Shown one piece after another: positions 1 to 7,791 of a DNA stretch of 32,593 nucleotides. Position numbers and translations under genes: made by a program. How positions within the stretch are numbered: the stretch's first letter is position 1; each line of letters starts with the position of its first letter. The notes beneath the pieces are model-generated. The model saw nothing but the letters and a program-made list of their open reading frames with translations. It was not told the origin of the DNA and searched no databases. The stretch is from Candidatus Wildermuthbacteria bacterium RIFOXYD1_FULL_50_12 (GTDB taxonomy: Bacteria > Patescibacteriota > Minisyncoccia > Minisyncoccales > UBA10102): NCBI GenBank assembly GCA_001825035.1, contig MHUO01000004.1:7160-39752 (forward strand), read 5' to 3'.

Positions 1-126
1 CCTCCGGATGCGATTCCGCTCCACTGCGCGCTTGGCGACTTTCTTGCTCACCACAATCTTTATCTGCGGGCGCGCCGCCTGCGCCCCATTCTCTATCTTC
101 AAGAGAAGCCCGTCCTCCCGCGTCAT
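1..126 (-). CDS. rnpA: Ribonuclease P protein component, 3' end cut by window edge
   Basis: Only the first 42 codons lie in the window. The translation contains [19 protein letters not shown], the typical RnpA core that binds the RNase P RNA and helps mature tRNA 5' ends. The ATG at 124-126 overlaps the rpmH stop in an ATGA junction, so translation is probably coupled. Only about 24 residues precede VSKK, whereas most RnpA proteins have roughly 45, so the first helix seems short or absent from this start. The same frame stays open upstream through all of rpmH but has no ATG, GTG or TTG there. Identification is strong; the exact N-terminus is uncertain. Confidence 0.9.
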   Translation of the reverse strand, partial: MTREDGLLLKIENGAQAARPQIKIVVSKKVAKRAVERNRIRR

Positions 127-257
127 ACCGTAAGCTTTTTTCTTCCTTTTCTTCGCCGGCGCGCCAGGACATTCTTGCCACCCTTCGATTTGGCGCGTTT
201 CAGAAAACCATGGGTTCTCTTGCGCTTTTTCTTTCTGGGCTGATATGTAATACTCAT
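123..257 (-). CDS. rpmH: 50S ribosomal protein L34
   Basis: A 44-residue, very basic protein beginning [20 protein letters not shown] and ending [12 protein letters not shown], which matches L34 along its whole length. L34 is a small large-subunit protein and its gene classically sits beside dnaA with rnpA downstream, as here. It is read from ATG at 255-257 to TGA at 123-125. The last codons read AGA AAA AAG, which forms the heptamer A AAA AAG immediately before the rnpA overlap. This gene is too short for many ORF cut-offs. Confidence 0.96.
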   Translation of the reverse strand: MSITYQPRKKKRKRTHGFLKRAKSKGGKNVLARRRRKGRKKLTV

Positions 258-301
258 AAAGCCATAAGGGTAGTATAGTAGAAAGTGGGGCAAAGGTCAA
301 T

Positions 302-341
302 TTATCCAATTTTTACCCATGTTATCCACGCGTTATCAACA
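302..341. promoter_or_regulatory. DnaA-box cluster upstream of dnaA
   Basis: Three 9-mers resemble the DnaA box TTATCCACA: TTATCCAAT (302-310), TTATCCACG (322-330) and TTATCAACA (333-341). The last two differ from consensus at one position each. They lie in the rpmH-dnaA gap, a place where DnaA commonly autoregulates its own gene and where part of a bipartite oriC is often found. Function is inferred from sequence and position. Confidence 0.65.
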
Positions 342-382
342 AGGGCAAGTTTTTTGAGCTTATTTTTGCACCTTTGTTGGTA

Positions 383-391
383 TGCTATAAT
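383..391 (+). promoter_or_regulatory. dnaA promoter, extended -10
   Basis: TGCTATAAT (383-391) is an extended -10 element with a perfect TATAAT. No good -35 is visible 17 bp upstream. Only 8 nt separate it from the dnaA ATG, so the transcript would begin within a few bases of the start codon. The AAGG at 392-395 would then lie at or before the transcription start. Confidence 0.65.
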
Positions 392-399
392 AAGGTCCT

Positions 400-1764
400 A
401 TGAGCAACGAGGAGCTTTGGCAAGCCGTACTTGCGCAACTTCAGTTTCAGATATCGCCCGCAAACTTTGCCACCTGGCTCAAAAATACCTACATCCTCTC
501 GAAAAAAGACGGGGAGCTTCTCATTTCCGTCCCCAACAATTTCTCCAAGGAATGGCTTGAGAACAAGTATAACAAACCCATTTTCCGCATTATCCGCGAG
601 CTGGATGGGGAAATACGCGAACTCAGATATACGGTCGGCGCGCCTCCTCAGCAACCCAAACCCGCTCAACCGACGCAACGCGCTGCGGTGAGCGCTCCTC
701 CCACCCCTCAACTTGAGTTAGAGGAGCTTAAAATTGACCACGCGACCAACCTGAACCCAAAATATACGTTTGATACGTTTGTGGTTGGGCCGTTCAACGA
801 GCTGGCTCATGCGGCCTCTCTCGCCATTTGCAAAACCCCGGGCTCTGTTTACAATCCCTTTTTCGTATACGGTGGGGTGGGTCTTGGGAAGACCCACCTG
901 CTGCAGGCGATCGGCGGGAAAATCGCAGAGGGCTTTGCCGAAAAGCGAATACGGTATATGACCTCGGAGCGCTTCACCACGGGCGTGGTATCTGCAATCC
1001 GCAACCATGCCATGGACAATTTCCGTTCCCTCTACCGGGAACTTGATGTCCTCATCATAGATGATATCCAGTTTCTCGCGGGGAAAGACAAGACGCAAGA
1101 AGAGTTGTTCCACACGTTCAACGCCCTGTACGAAAGGGGTAAACAAATTATTTTTTCTTCGGACCGCCCGCCAAAATCAATCCCCGCCATGGAAGAACGT
1201 CTTCGCTCGCGTTTTGAGGGAGGGATGATCGCGGATATCAGCAACCCCGATTTTGAGTCGCGCCTCGCCATCCTAAAAACAAAGATCGCAGAATATAATA
1301 TAGAGGTTGCAGATGACGTATGCGAGTATATTGTGTCCCACATTCAGCGGAATATCCGAGAGCTGGAAGGAGCTCTTAACCGCCTCCTTGCTTTCCATCG
1401 GCTCAACAATAAAACCCCCACCCTCCAAGAAGCGCGCACCCTTCTGCGCAGCGTAATCCAGAACCCGAGCAGGGTGGTGAGCCCCAAAAAGATTATGCAA
1501 ACGGTTGCGGAGTTTTATGACTTAAAAGAAAGGGAGATCATCGCCATTTCCCGGAAAAAAGAGGTGGTAAGGCCGCGTCAAATTGCAATGTACCTGCTCA
1601 GAGAAGAGCTTAAAAGCTCCTATCCTCTAATCGGAAAGAGGTTCGGGGGGAAAGACCACACTACGGCCATTTATGCTTGCGAAAAGATTTCAAAGGAAAT
1701 ACAAGAGTCAGAATCCTTTTTTGACGAAATCAACTTAATAAAACAGCGGATATACAATGGATAG
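400..1764 (+). CDS. dnaA: Chromosomal replication initiator DnaA
   Basis: The 454-residue product is full length for DnaA, the AAA+ ATPase that binds DnaA boxes and melts oriC. Domain I is at about 1-80 and is followed by a Pro/Gln-rich linker. The Walker A motif GGVGLGKT is at residues 158-165 and Walker B (LIIDDIQFL) is around D221-D222. The C-terminal domain carries the DnaA signature GGKDHTTAIYACEKI that contacts the box. The ATG at 400 fits the usual N-terminal helix (SNEELWQAVLAQL). The gene lies between rpmH and dnaN in the classical origin order, with DnaA-box-like sites on both sides. Confidence 0.98.
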   Translation: MSNEELWQAVLAQLQFQISPANFATWLKNTYILSKKDGELLISVPNNFSKEWLENKYNKPIFRIIRELDGEIRELRYTVGAPPQQPKPAQPTQRAAVSAPPTPQLELEELKIDHATNLNPKYTFDTFVVGPFNELAHAASLAICKTPGSVYNPFFVYGGVGLGKTHLLQAIGGKIAEGFAEKRIRYMTSERFTTGVVSAIRNHAMDNFRSLYRELDVLIIDDIQFLAGKDKTQEELFHTFNALYERGKQIIFSSDRPPKSIPAMEERLRSRFEGGMIADISNPDFESRLAILKTKIAEYNIEVADDVCEYIVSHIQRNIRELEGALNRLLAFHRLNNKTPTLQEARTLLRSVIQNPSRVVSPKKIMQTVAEFYDLKEREIIAISRKKEVVRPRQIAMYLLREELKSSYPLIGKRFGGKDHTTAIYACEKISKEIQESESFFDEINLIKQRIYNG

Positions 1765-1941
1765 GGCTGTGGAGAAGGGGGGCGGCAGAATGTTTCCGTG
1801 GATCCCCTTACGGTATCCCTGTTTTATCCCCAACTACGCAGAGGCGTGCATAGCGCGGACAGCGAAGAACATTCCCTTTTTCCACAAATCCACAAACACA
1901 ACAACAACAAACAAGTTTAGATATCTTTATTACTATTTGTT
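1765..1941. other. Probable replication origin oriC (dnaA-dnaN intergenic region)
   Basis: This 177-bp non-coding region holds box-like 9-mers: TGTGGAGAA (1768-1776, reverse strand TTCTCCACA), TTATCCCCA (1824-1832), TTTTCCACA (1878-1886) and the weaker AAATCCACA (1886-1894). A run of ACA triplets follows and then a very AT-rich tract (about 1915-1941) next to dnaN, which could be the unwinding element. The top strand TTATTACTATTTG there would give trios AAT-GAT-AAA on the other strand, loosely like a DnaA-trio. Position between dnaA and dnaN is typical for oriC. GC skew over the genome would be needed to confirm. Confidence 0.7.
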
Positions 1942-3069
1942 ATGGAGACCACTGTGTTAAAAGCACTCCTCAAAGAAGGGCTTGAAATTGCCAATCGCAT
2001 CGCGGTGCGCTCTACTCAGCTTCCCATATTGAGCAATGTATTATTATCCGTGGAAAAAGAAAAAGTGCAGCTTTCTGCGACGGATTTGCAAATAGGCGTT
2101 GTGTACCGGTTTTTGGGAACAACACGCGCGGGAGGGGCAGTGGTATTCCCGGGGCACCCCCTATCTGCATTGCTGTCTATTTCTTCAGGCGAGCAGGTTT
2201 CTCTTTTATCCAAAGATCGGCGCTTGTCGGTTACAACTGGGGAGCATAGAGCAACTCTTCAAGCGCTTGACGCAGAAGAGTTCCCCATTATTCCATCTCC
2301 CCAGGAATCAGAGCTCCTTACGGAGATAGACACTGCAACCGTGTGCCGCGCCTTAAGCCAAGTGGTGGGGATGACGGGTCAAAGTCAAGCAAGGCCAGAA
2401 ATTTCTGGCGTCCTGTTTACGGTAATGGGGAAGACAGCTTCTGCGGCGGCAACTGACAGCTTTCGTTTGGCAGAGCGTAGGTTTTCCCTGGAGAAAGAGA
2501 CGGGCAGAGAGCAAAGCTTCATCTTGCCCGCAAAGACCGTCCGAGAGCTCATCACGATTTTGGGGGAGCGTCCCGGCAGGGCGGAGCTTTACCTCTCTCC
2601 TGCCCAGGTAGCGTTCGTGTACGAAGCAAAAGAAAACCCTTCCCGACTGCGCATCCAGATCGTATCGCGGCTCATTGAAGGGGAATACCCGCGCTATCAA
2701 GAGGTTATCCCCGCCTCTCACAAGACCCTGGTCTCCCTAGGGAAAAACGAATTCCTCAATCATTTGAGAGCCACAGGAATTTTTGCTGGTAAGGCCCAAG
2801 AGGTGCGGCTTCTCGCCGACCCCCGGAAAAAAGCAATAGAATTCTTCTCCGAAAACAAAGAGGCCGGAAGTCACCGCTCGGCGCTGAGGGCCGAGGTAGA
2901 GGGCGATTCTGTGGAGGTGGCGTTCAACTGGAGATTTTTGATGGAAGGATTGGTGCAAATGCGCGGCGAGCGCGTGGAGTTTGCATTAAACGGAGAAGAC
3001 GGAGCCGCTCTTCTGCGCCCCTCAGAGCAGGAAGGGTATCTCTACGTACTCATGCCCATCAAGGCGTAA
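1942..3069 (+). CDS. dnaN: DNA polymerase III beta subunit (sliding clamp)
   Basis: The 375-residue product has the usual clamp length and sequence (METTVLKALLKEGLEIANRI near the start, SATDLQIGV and LPAKTVREL further on). As a ring-shaped dimer it tethers polymerases and repair enzymes to DNA. The C-terminal YLYVLMPIKA matches the conserved C-terminus that borders the protein-binding cleft. It follows oriC directly. The 3' end overlaps the convergent penicillin-binding protein gene by 11 bp, with no room for a terminator between them. Confidence 0.97.
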   Translation: METTVLKALLKEGLEIANRIAVRSTQLPILSNVLLSVEKEKVQLSATDLQIGVVYRFLGTTRAGGAVVFPGHPLSALLSISSGEQVSLLSKDRRLSVTTGEHRATLQALDAEEFPIIPSPQESELLTEIDTATVCRALSQVVGMTGQSQARPEISGVLFTVMGKTASAAATDSFRLAERRFSLEKETGREQSFILPAKTVRELITILGERPGRAELYLSPAQVAFVYEAKENPSRLRIQIVSRLIEGEYPRYQEVIPASHKTLVSLGKNEFLNHLRATGIFAGKAQEVRLLADPRKKAIEFFSENKEAGSHRSALRAEVEGDSVEVAFNWRFLMEGLVQMRGERVEFALNGEDGAALLRPSEQEGYLYVLMPIKA

Positions 3070-5041
3070 TGCCGGCGGATCTCAAAGAGGGGGAGGCGAA
3101 GGCATAGGTCATAACCCGGTTCCATATGGGGGCCGCAAGCGCGACGCCCGGCTCCCGGAGCGTCGGCGAGTTGTCGTTATTCCCCGCCCAGACGCCCACC
3201 ACAAGGTTTGCGGTGTACCCGAGAGTCCATCCGTCGCGGAACTCCTGGGTAGTCCCGGTTTTAACGGCGACAGGAGCAGAGGCAGAGGGGATGAAGAGAA
3301 GGGAGCGTTCTCCAAAAACCGGCGCGCGGGCTTCGTTGTCGGACAAAATACCTGTAATAAGATGGGCGATCTCCGGAGGGAGAACGCGAATGGGAGTATT
3401 TTGGTTTTTCCCCAGCATGTTCCCACGAGCGTCTTGGATGGAAAGAATGGCTACGGGAGGAGTTTTCTGCCCTTCCGCGGCGAAAACTCCGTACGCAGAA
3501 GCCATATCAAGGAGCCGAACCTCCCCGCCTCCCAGCACGAGCGCTGGGCCGTAGAACGAGGGGTCGCGGAGCGTGCCAATTCCCAGGGTTTTTGCAAAAT
3601 CTACACTCTCCTGAACCCCCGCCATATCCACGAGCACCTTGATTGAAGGGATGTTGAGGGATTGAGCCAGGGCTTGACGCAACGTTACTTCTCCGCGAAA
3701 CCTTCCGTCATAGTTTTGGGGGATGTATTCTTTTCCGCCCCACACTCCGAAGTTCGTGGGCTCATCCACGACCACTGTTTCGTCGGTTGCGCCGTTCTGA
3801 AAGGCGAGCGCGTACACAAAGGGTTTAAACGCAGAGCCCGGCTGGCGTCCTTGCCGGTAGGTTGCCACATTCACCTTTGGGTCAAAGAGGCAATCCTTGC
3901 CCGACGCGCAGCCCTCCGGGTAAGAGGAAGCGAACCAGTCCTTGGAACCCACCATTGCCAAAATCTCCCCGTCCCGAGGGTTGAGCGCAACAAGAGCCGC
4001 GTTGTGCGCCCCGAACGCGACATTCTGTTGAGCCACCTCTTTCACTGCCTGCTCTGCTTGCTGCTGAAGTTCCCAATCCAAGGAAGTGATAACGCGTAGC
4101 CCCTGTTCTCGCACAAACTCTTCCCCATACCGCTTCATGAGGTCGTCCAGTACGTAGAGCACAAAGTGAGGGGCGCGAATGGTGATGGAGGCGTCTTGGA
4201 AGACGAGCGGCTCCGCTTTCGCCGCCTCCGCCTCTTCTTGCGCGGCAAAGCCCTCCTCTACCATGCGCGAGAGCACATGATCTTTGCGCGCGAGAAGAGT
4301 GTCTTTATGGGGGCCATATGGCGAATAATAGGTGGGTGCCTGGATAAGGGCGGCGAGCACGGCGGACTCCGCAAGGGTTAGGTCTTTTGGATGTTTTTGG
4401 AAGTAGAGCTCACTTGCCGCGCCAACGCCGTATGCGGTTGACCCGAAGGGAATTTGATTAAGGTAGAAAGTCAGGATTTCTTCTTTTGAGTATCGGCGCT
4501 CCAGTTCCAAAGCGAGAACCAGTTCGCGTATCTTTCTTGGGATCGTTTTTTCTTTCGTCAAAAAAGAATTGCGCGCAAGCTGCTGCGTGATGGTAGATCC
4601 GCCCGGCTTTTGGAATTGCGACTCGCGAAGCCCAAGATTTATCAAGAAAGCCCTTCCTATCCCCTTTAGACTTATGCCTTTGTGGCTGTAAAACTCCGCA
4701 TCCTCGATGGCAATGACCGCCTGCTGGAGATGAAGGGGGATATCTTTAAGAGGGACTACTTGCCGCTTCTCTTCTCCGTACACTTCGTATAAAAGAACTT
4801 TGCCCGCGCGGTCATAAATTTTCGTGGGTTGGGCAAGGACAGCCTCGCTGAGACGCTCTGGCCGGGGGAGATCTTTTGCATAGTAAATAAACGTACCAAA
4901 CCCTACCACGGGAATAATGAGGAGCGTAAAGACGGCTGCTTGGAGCATGATGAGGGCCCACTTTTTCTTTGGCGCCCCCTTTTGGTAGATTTTTTTGTAA
5001 TGGCGCGATTTTGACATGGTTGCCTGTTTTATGCGTAGCAT
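3059..5041 (-). CDS. Class A penicillin-binding protein (transglycosylase/transpeptidase, PBP1A type)
   Basis: The bifunctional peptidoglycan synthase has 660 residues: a short basic cytoplasmic N-terminus, one membrane segment (about 28-52), then a GT51 transglycosylase domain with the catalytic-Glu motif (AIEDAEFYSHKGI) and GGSTITQQLARN. The transpeptidase domain follows, with SxxK in QPGSAFKPF, SxN in SLNIPSIK and KTG in AVKTGTTQEF. It builds and cross-links the cell wall outside the membrane. ATG at 5041 has a weak GGGGCGGG upstream; a second in-frame ATG at 5017 (MSKSRHYKK) is an alternative start. It is divergent from tyrS and overlaps the end of dnaN. Confidence 0.95.
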   Translation of the reverse strand: MLRIKQATMSKSRHYKKIYQKGAPKKKWALIMLQAAVFTLLIIPVVGFGTFIYYAKDLPRPERLSEAVLAQPTKIYDRAGKVLLYEVYGEEKRQVVPLKDIPLHLQQAVIAIEDAEFYSHKGISLKGIGRAFLINLGLRESQFQKPGGSTITQQLARNSFLTKEKTIPRKIRELVLALELERRYSKEEILTFYLNQIPFGSTAYGVGAASELYFQKHPKDLTLAESAVLAALIQAPTYYSPYGPHKDTLLARKDHVLSRMVEEGFAAQEEAEAAKAEPLVFQDASITIRAPHFVLYVLDDLMKRYGEEFVREQGLRVITSLDWELQQQAEQAVKEVAQQNVAFGAHNAALVALNPRDGEILAMVGSKDWFASSYPEGCASGKDCLFDPKVNVATYRQGRQPGSAFKPFVYALAFQNGATDETVVVDEPTNFGVWGGKEYIPQNYDGRFRGEVTLRQALAQSLNIPSIKVLVDMAGVQESVDFAKTLGIGTLRDPSFYGPALVLGGGEVRLLDMASAYGVFAAEGQKTPPVAILSIQDARGNMLGKNQNTPIRVLPPEIAHLITGILSDNEARAPVFGERSLLFIPSASAPVAVKTGTTQEFRDGWTLGYTANLVVGVWAGNNDNSPTLREPGVALAAPIWNRVMTYAFASPSLRSAGITP

Positions 5042-5094
5042 TTTTTCCCGCCCCTTTCAAGCGCGCGTTTTATAATTTATGATACACTAATCGT
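5042..5094. promoter_or_regulatory. Divergent promoter region, pbp / tyrS
   Basis: This 53-bp AT-rich gap must serve both divergent genes. On the plus strand there are TATAAT (5071-5076), TATGAT (5078-5083, with TTTCAA 17 bp upstream) and TACACT (5083-5088, 6 nt before the tyrS ATG). On the minus strand the same stretch gives TTATAAAA. The actual -10 used cannot be decided by eye. Confidence 0.5.
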
Positions 5095-6297
5095 ATGGGA
5101 AAGCGTCGTCTGACAATATCGGAGGTTTTAACTCGGGGGGTGGAACGCATTTATCCTAGCTACAATGCGCTGGGGAGTGTTTTGGGGGCCGGTAAAAAAC
5201 TTAGGATTTACCACGGCATTGACCCGACAGGCAAGCTGCACATAGGGCATTTGGTGAGCTTAAGAAAGTTGCGTGAATTTCAAGACTTAGGGCACGAGAT
5301 TATTGTGCTGATAGGTGATTTTACGGCCACGATTGGAGACCCAACCGGCAAAGGAATGACGAGGAAGCCGCTTACCCGCGCGCAGGTTTTGGCGTACGCC
5401 AAGGGCTACAAGAAACAGATTGGCAAAATTCTAGACCTTCAAAAATCAAACATCAGGTTTTTACACAATGAACAGTGGGCCAGCAAGCTAAAACCCAAAG
5501 ACATGCTTGAGTTGGCCTCCAAATTTACTGTTGCGGGACTGCTCGAAAGAGACATGTTCCAAGAAAGAATAAAAGCCGGGAAAGACATTCGTGTCCACGA
5601 GTTTTTGTATCCAATATTTCAGGCCTACGACAGCGTGACAATGGATGTTGATCTTGAGGTGGGAGGGAACGATCAAACGTTCAATATGTTAGCGGGTAGG
5701 GCGCTATTGAAAAAAGTAAAAAACAAAGAAAAATTTGTCTTGGCCCTAAAACTATTAACCGATTCATCTGGTAAAAAAATGGGGAAAAGCGAAGGCAATT
5801 TAATATCCCTTGATGAGAAACCCGGCGAAATGTATGGCAAAATTATGGCCTGGCCTGACGAACGCATTGTATTGGGACTCGAGGTTCTTACCGATATTCC
5901 CCAGAAAGAGATTGGAGAGATGCAGCAGCGGATTAAATCAAAAAAACTTAATCCGCGCGAAGCAAAGGCCAGACTAGCTAGGGAAGTTGTTGCTACTTGC
6001 CACGGTCCCAGAGTAGCTTCTCTGGCAGAAAAAGAATTTGCACGGGTGTTCCGGCTAAAACAAACCCCGAGGAATATTCCAGCCCACTTCCTTACAAAAA
6101 AGAAACTAAAACTTGTTGAACTTCTTACGCAAACGAAACTCGCCTCCTCGAAGTCAGAGGCGAGACGACTCGTGTTGCAGGGGGGAGTGAAGATCGATGG
6201 CGTTGTTCAAAACGACTGGGATAAAATCATTGCTTCCGTAAAGGGTGCGGTGTTGCAGGTGGGGAAGAGGAGGTTTGTAAGAATTTCCAAGGGGTAG
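5095..6297 (+). CDS. tyrS: Tyrosyl-tRNA synthetase
   Basis: This is a 400-residue class I synthetase that charges tRNA-Tyr. The HIGH motif is at residues 49-52 (GKLHIGHL), and the KMSKS loop appears as KMGKS at 228-232. The Tyr-binding region RIYHGIDPTG precedes HIGH. A C-terminal S4 RNA-binding domain (about 335-398, with SSKSEARRLVLQGGVKIDG) separates it from tryptophanyl-tRNA synthetase. No Shine-Dalgarno precedes the ATG. A strong hairpin follows the stop. Confidence 0.96.
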   Translation: MGKRRLTISEVLTRGVERIYPSYNALGSVLGAGKKLRIYHGIDPTGKLHIGHLVSLRKLREFQDLGHEIIVLIGDFTATIGDPTGKGMTRKPLTRAQVLAYAKGYKKQIGKILDLQKSNIRFLHNEQWASKLKPKDMLELASKFTVAGLLERDMFQERIKAGKDIRVHEFLYPIFQAYDSVTMDVDLEVGGNDQTFNMLAGRALLKKVKNKEKFVLALKLLTDSSGKKMGKSEGNLISLDEKPGEMYGKIMAWPDERIVLGLEVLTDIPQKEIGEMQQRIKSKKLNPREAKARLAREVVATCHGPRVASLAEKEFARVFRLKQTPRNIPAHFLTKKKLKLVELLTQTKLASSKSEARRLVLQGGVKIDGVVQNDWDKIIASVKGAVLQVGKRRFVRISKG

Positions 6298-6310
6298 GGG
6301 GGAGAACAAA

Positions 6311-6350
6311 GAGAAAAGCGCCCGCACGGGCGCTTTTCTCTTCTTGAGTC
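6311..6350. terminator. Bidirectional terminator between tyrS and the small acidic gene
   Basis: A perfect inverted repeat GAGAAAAGCGCCCG / CGGGCGCTTTTCTC (6311-6324 and 6327-6340) forms a 12-14 bp GC-rich stem with a 2-4 nt loop. It is followed by TTCTTGAG on the plus strand and by TTTGTTCTCC on the minus strand, so it can end both convergent genes. Confidence 0.9.
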
Positions 6351-6355
6351 AGAAA

Positions 6356-6508
6356 CTACGCAGCTTCTTTGCTGTCGCCCTCTTTCTCGCCATCTAGAAG
6401 GGCTTCTGGAGCAGGAGTTTCTTTTTCTTCACTCTCTTCGCCATCCAAGCGGCCGGAGGGCTTAGTTCCTCCTTCTTCACCATCAAGAGAAAAGATTGTC
6501 TCAATCAT
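6356..6508 (-). CDS. Small acidic protein with three LDGE motifs
   Basis: A 50-residue ORF runs from ATG at 6506-6508 to TAG at 6356-6358. It begins MIETIFSLDGEEGG and is rich in Glu, Asp and Gly. It contains LDGEE, LDGEE and LDGEK spaced by about 12-20 residues, which looks like an internal triplication or a short linear motif array. There are no Cys, no membrane segment and no recognised family. Support for being a real gene comes from a strong promoter upstream (TTGACA-17-TACCAT at 6562-6590), a terminator just after the stop and the repeat itself. Only a weak GAAGAAA serves as ribosome site. Function is unknown. Confidence 0.7.
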   Translation of the reverse strand: MIETIFSLDGEEGGTKPSGRLDGEESEEKETPAPEALLDGEKEGDSKEAA

Positions 6509-6561
6509 AGTGTTTCTTCAGCTAAAATTAACAAACAGACCTTTCTCGAAATCTGCCCCCT

Positions 6562-6590
6562 ATGGTAGCTCTTTTGGGAAGGGCTGTCAA
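6562..6590 (-). promoter_or_regulatory. Promoter of the small acidic gene
   Basis: On the minus strand a perfect -35 TTGACA (plus 6585-6590) lies 17 bp from TACCAT (plus 6562-6567). Predicted start of transcription is near 6555, giving a leader of about 47 nt. It lies just downstream of the ruvC stop, so the small gene has its own promoter. Confidence 0.75.
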
Positions 6591-6593
6591 CCC

Positions 6594-7070
6594 TCAGCCC
6601 CTGAGCGCAAGAGAGCAGGCGATTGCCACGGCAAGGCCGTCTGCCGCATCATCTGGTTTCGGGATTGCCTCAAGGCGCAAAATCTCCTTCACCATATACT
6701 GCACCTGCTTCTTTTCCGCTCTTCCATACCCTGCGACAGCCATTTTTATCTGAAGAGGGGAAAACTCATAAGCCGGAATTTTGCGCTTCGCGAGCGCGAG
6801 AAGAGCTACGCCCCGGGCTTCGCTTACCGGCATTGCGGTTTTGAGGTTCTTAAAGAAGAATAAGCTTTCCACGGCCCCCGCGTCCGGTTTGGTCTTCACA
6901 AGGAGCGAAGACAGCTTTCGCTCTAAAATCAGAAGACGTTCTGCCCTGCTCTTTGTCCGGGGGGTCACGATACAGCCGTATTCGAGGCACTTGAGTTTGG
7001 TTCGAGGAAGCTTTTCAACCACGCCATAGCCGGTTCGTTCAGATCCCGGGTCAATCCCAAAAATGGTCAT
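6594..7070 (-). CDS. ruvC: Holliday junction resolvase RuvC
   Basis: The 158-residue product is the usual RuvC length. The acidic catalytic residues are visible: D7 in IFGIDPGSERTGYG, E68 in GAVESLFF, and D141 and D144 in KPDDAADGLAVA. As a dimer it cuts Holliday junctions moved by RuvAB. The ATG overlaps the yebC stop by 4 bp (ATGA), so it is the last gene of a ruvB-yebC-ruvC operon. ruvA lies elsewhere in this window (17611). Confidence 0.96.
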   Translation of the reverse strand: MTIFGIDPGSERTGYGVVEKLPRTKLKCLEYGCIVTPRTKSRAERLLILERKLSSLLVKTKPDAGAVESLFFFKNLKTAMPVSEARGVALLALAKRKIPAYEFSPLQIKMAVAGYGRAEKKQVQYMVKEILRLEAIPKPDDAADGLAVAIACSLALRG

Positions 7071-7783
7071 AGGTTTGAGTAAATGTCTTGAACGTCCTCT
7101 TGGTCATCCAGCGCCTCAAAAAGCCGTTCCGCAGCAGCTTGATCTTCCTCTGATATCCGAATATGCTCTTTGGGGACCCAATCCAAAGAGCTCGCGGCTT
7201 CCAGGCCCTTTTCTTGGAGTTTTTCTCTAATAGAGGCGAGAGCCGACGGATCTGCATATAAATCAAGGGCGTTATCGTGCCAATAAAGATCTTCGGCGCC
7301 GGCCTCTATCGCAAAAAGCTCTAATGCTTCCCGAGAGGATGGGCTTGTTTCTTTGAGCTCTACGGTGACCACGCCCCGGCGCTCAAACATCCAGCGTACC
7401 GCCCCTCCCTCCACCACCTTCCCAAGATTTCTTTGGAGGAGCTGCTTAATCTCCCCTATGGTGCGGTTCTTGTTGTCGGTGATTACTGAAATCAATAAGG
7501 CGATTCCTCCTGGCCCGTATGCCTCAATGAGCATTTCCTGAAGCTGTCCTACGCCTTCTCCCGCAGCCCGTTTCAGGGCTCTTTCCACGTTTTCTGTGGG
7601 CATGTTCGCAACCCTCGCTTTTTCTATAACGGTACGAAGCCGCGGGTTAGTCATAGGGTCGCTGCCGCCCTCTTTGGCTGCTATGGTGAGCTCTCTTGCC
7701 AATTTGGAAAACAGCTGACTTCGCTTTGCGTCAGCCAGCCCCTTCTTATGTTTAATTCCTGCCCAGTGGGAATGTCCGCTCAT
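7067..7783 (-). CDS. yebC: YebC/PmpR family DNA-binding / translation-associated protein
   Basis: The 238-residue product starts MSGHSHWAGIKHKKGLADAK, the signature of the YebC/TACO1 family, and continues with KLARELTIAAKEGG and NPRLRTVIEKARVANMP. Members have been described as transcriptional regulators and, more recently, as factors helping ribosomes at difficult sequences. It sits between ruvB (8-bp gap) and ruvC (4-bp overlap), a linkage known in many bacteria. The acidic C-terminus (EDQAAAERLFEALDDQEDV) is normal for the family. Confidence 0.95.
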   Translation of the reverse strand: MSGHSHWAGIKHKKGLADAKRSQLFSKLARELTIAAKEGGSDPMTNPRLRTVIEKARVANMPTENVERALKRAAGEGVGQLQEMLIEAYGPGGIALLISVITDNKNRTIGEIKQLLQRNLGKVVEGGAVRWMFERRGVVTVELKETSPSSREALELFAIEAGAEDLYWHDNALDLYADPSALASIREKLQEKGLEAASSLDWVPKEHIRISEEDQAAAERLFEALDDQEDVQDIYSNL

Positions 7784-7791
7784 ACGTTATT

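Noticed and set aside
1757-1960. 67-codon ORF between dnaA and dnaN
   Set aside because: Covers the DnaA-box region, no ribosome site, no family; better explained as oriC.
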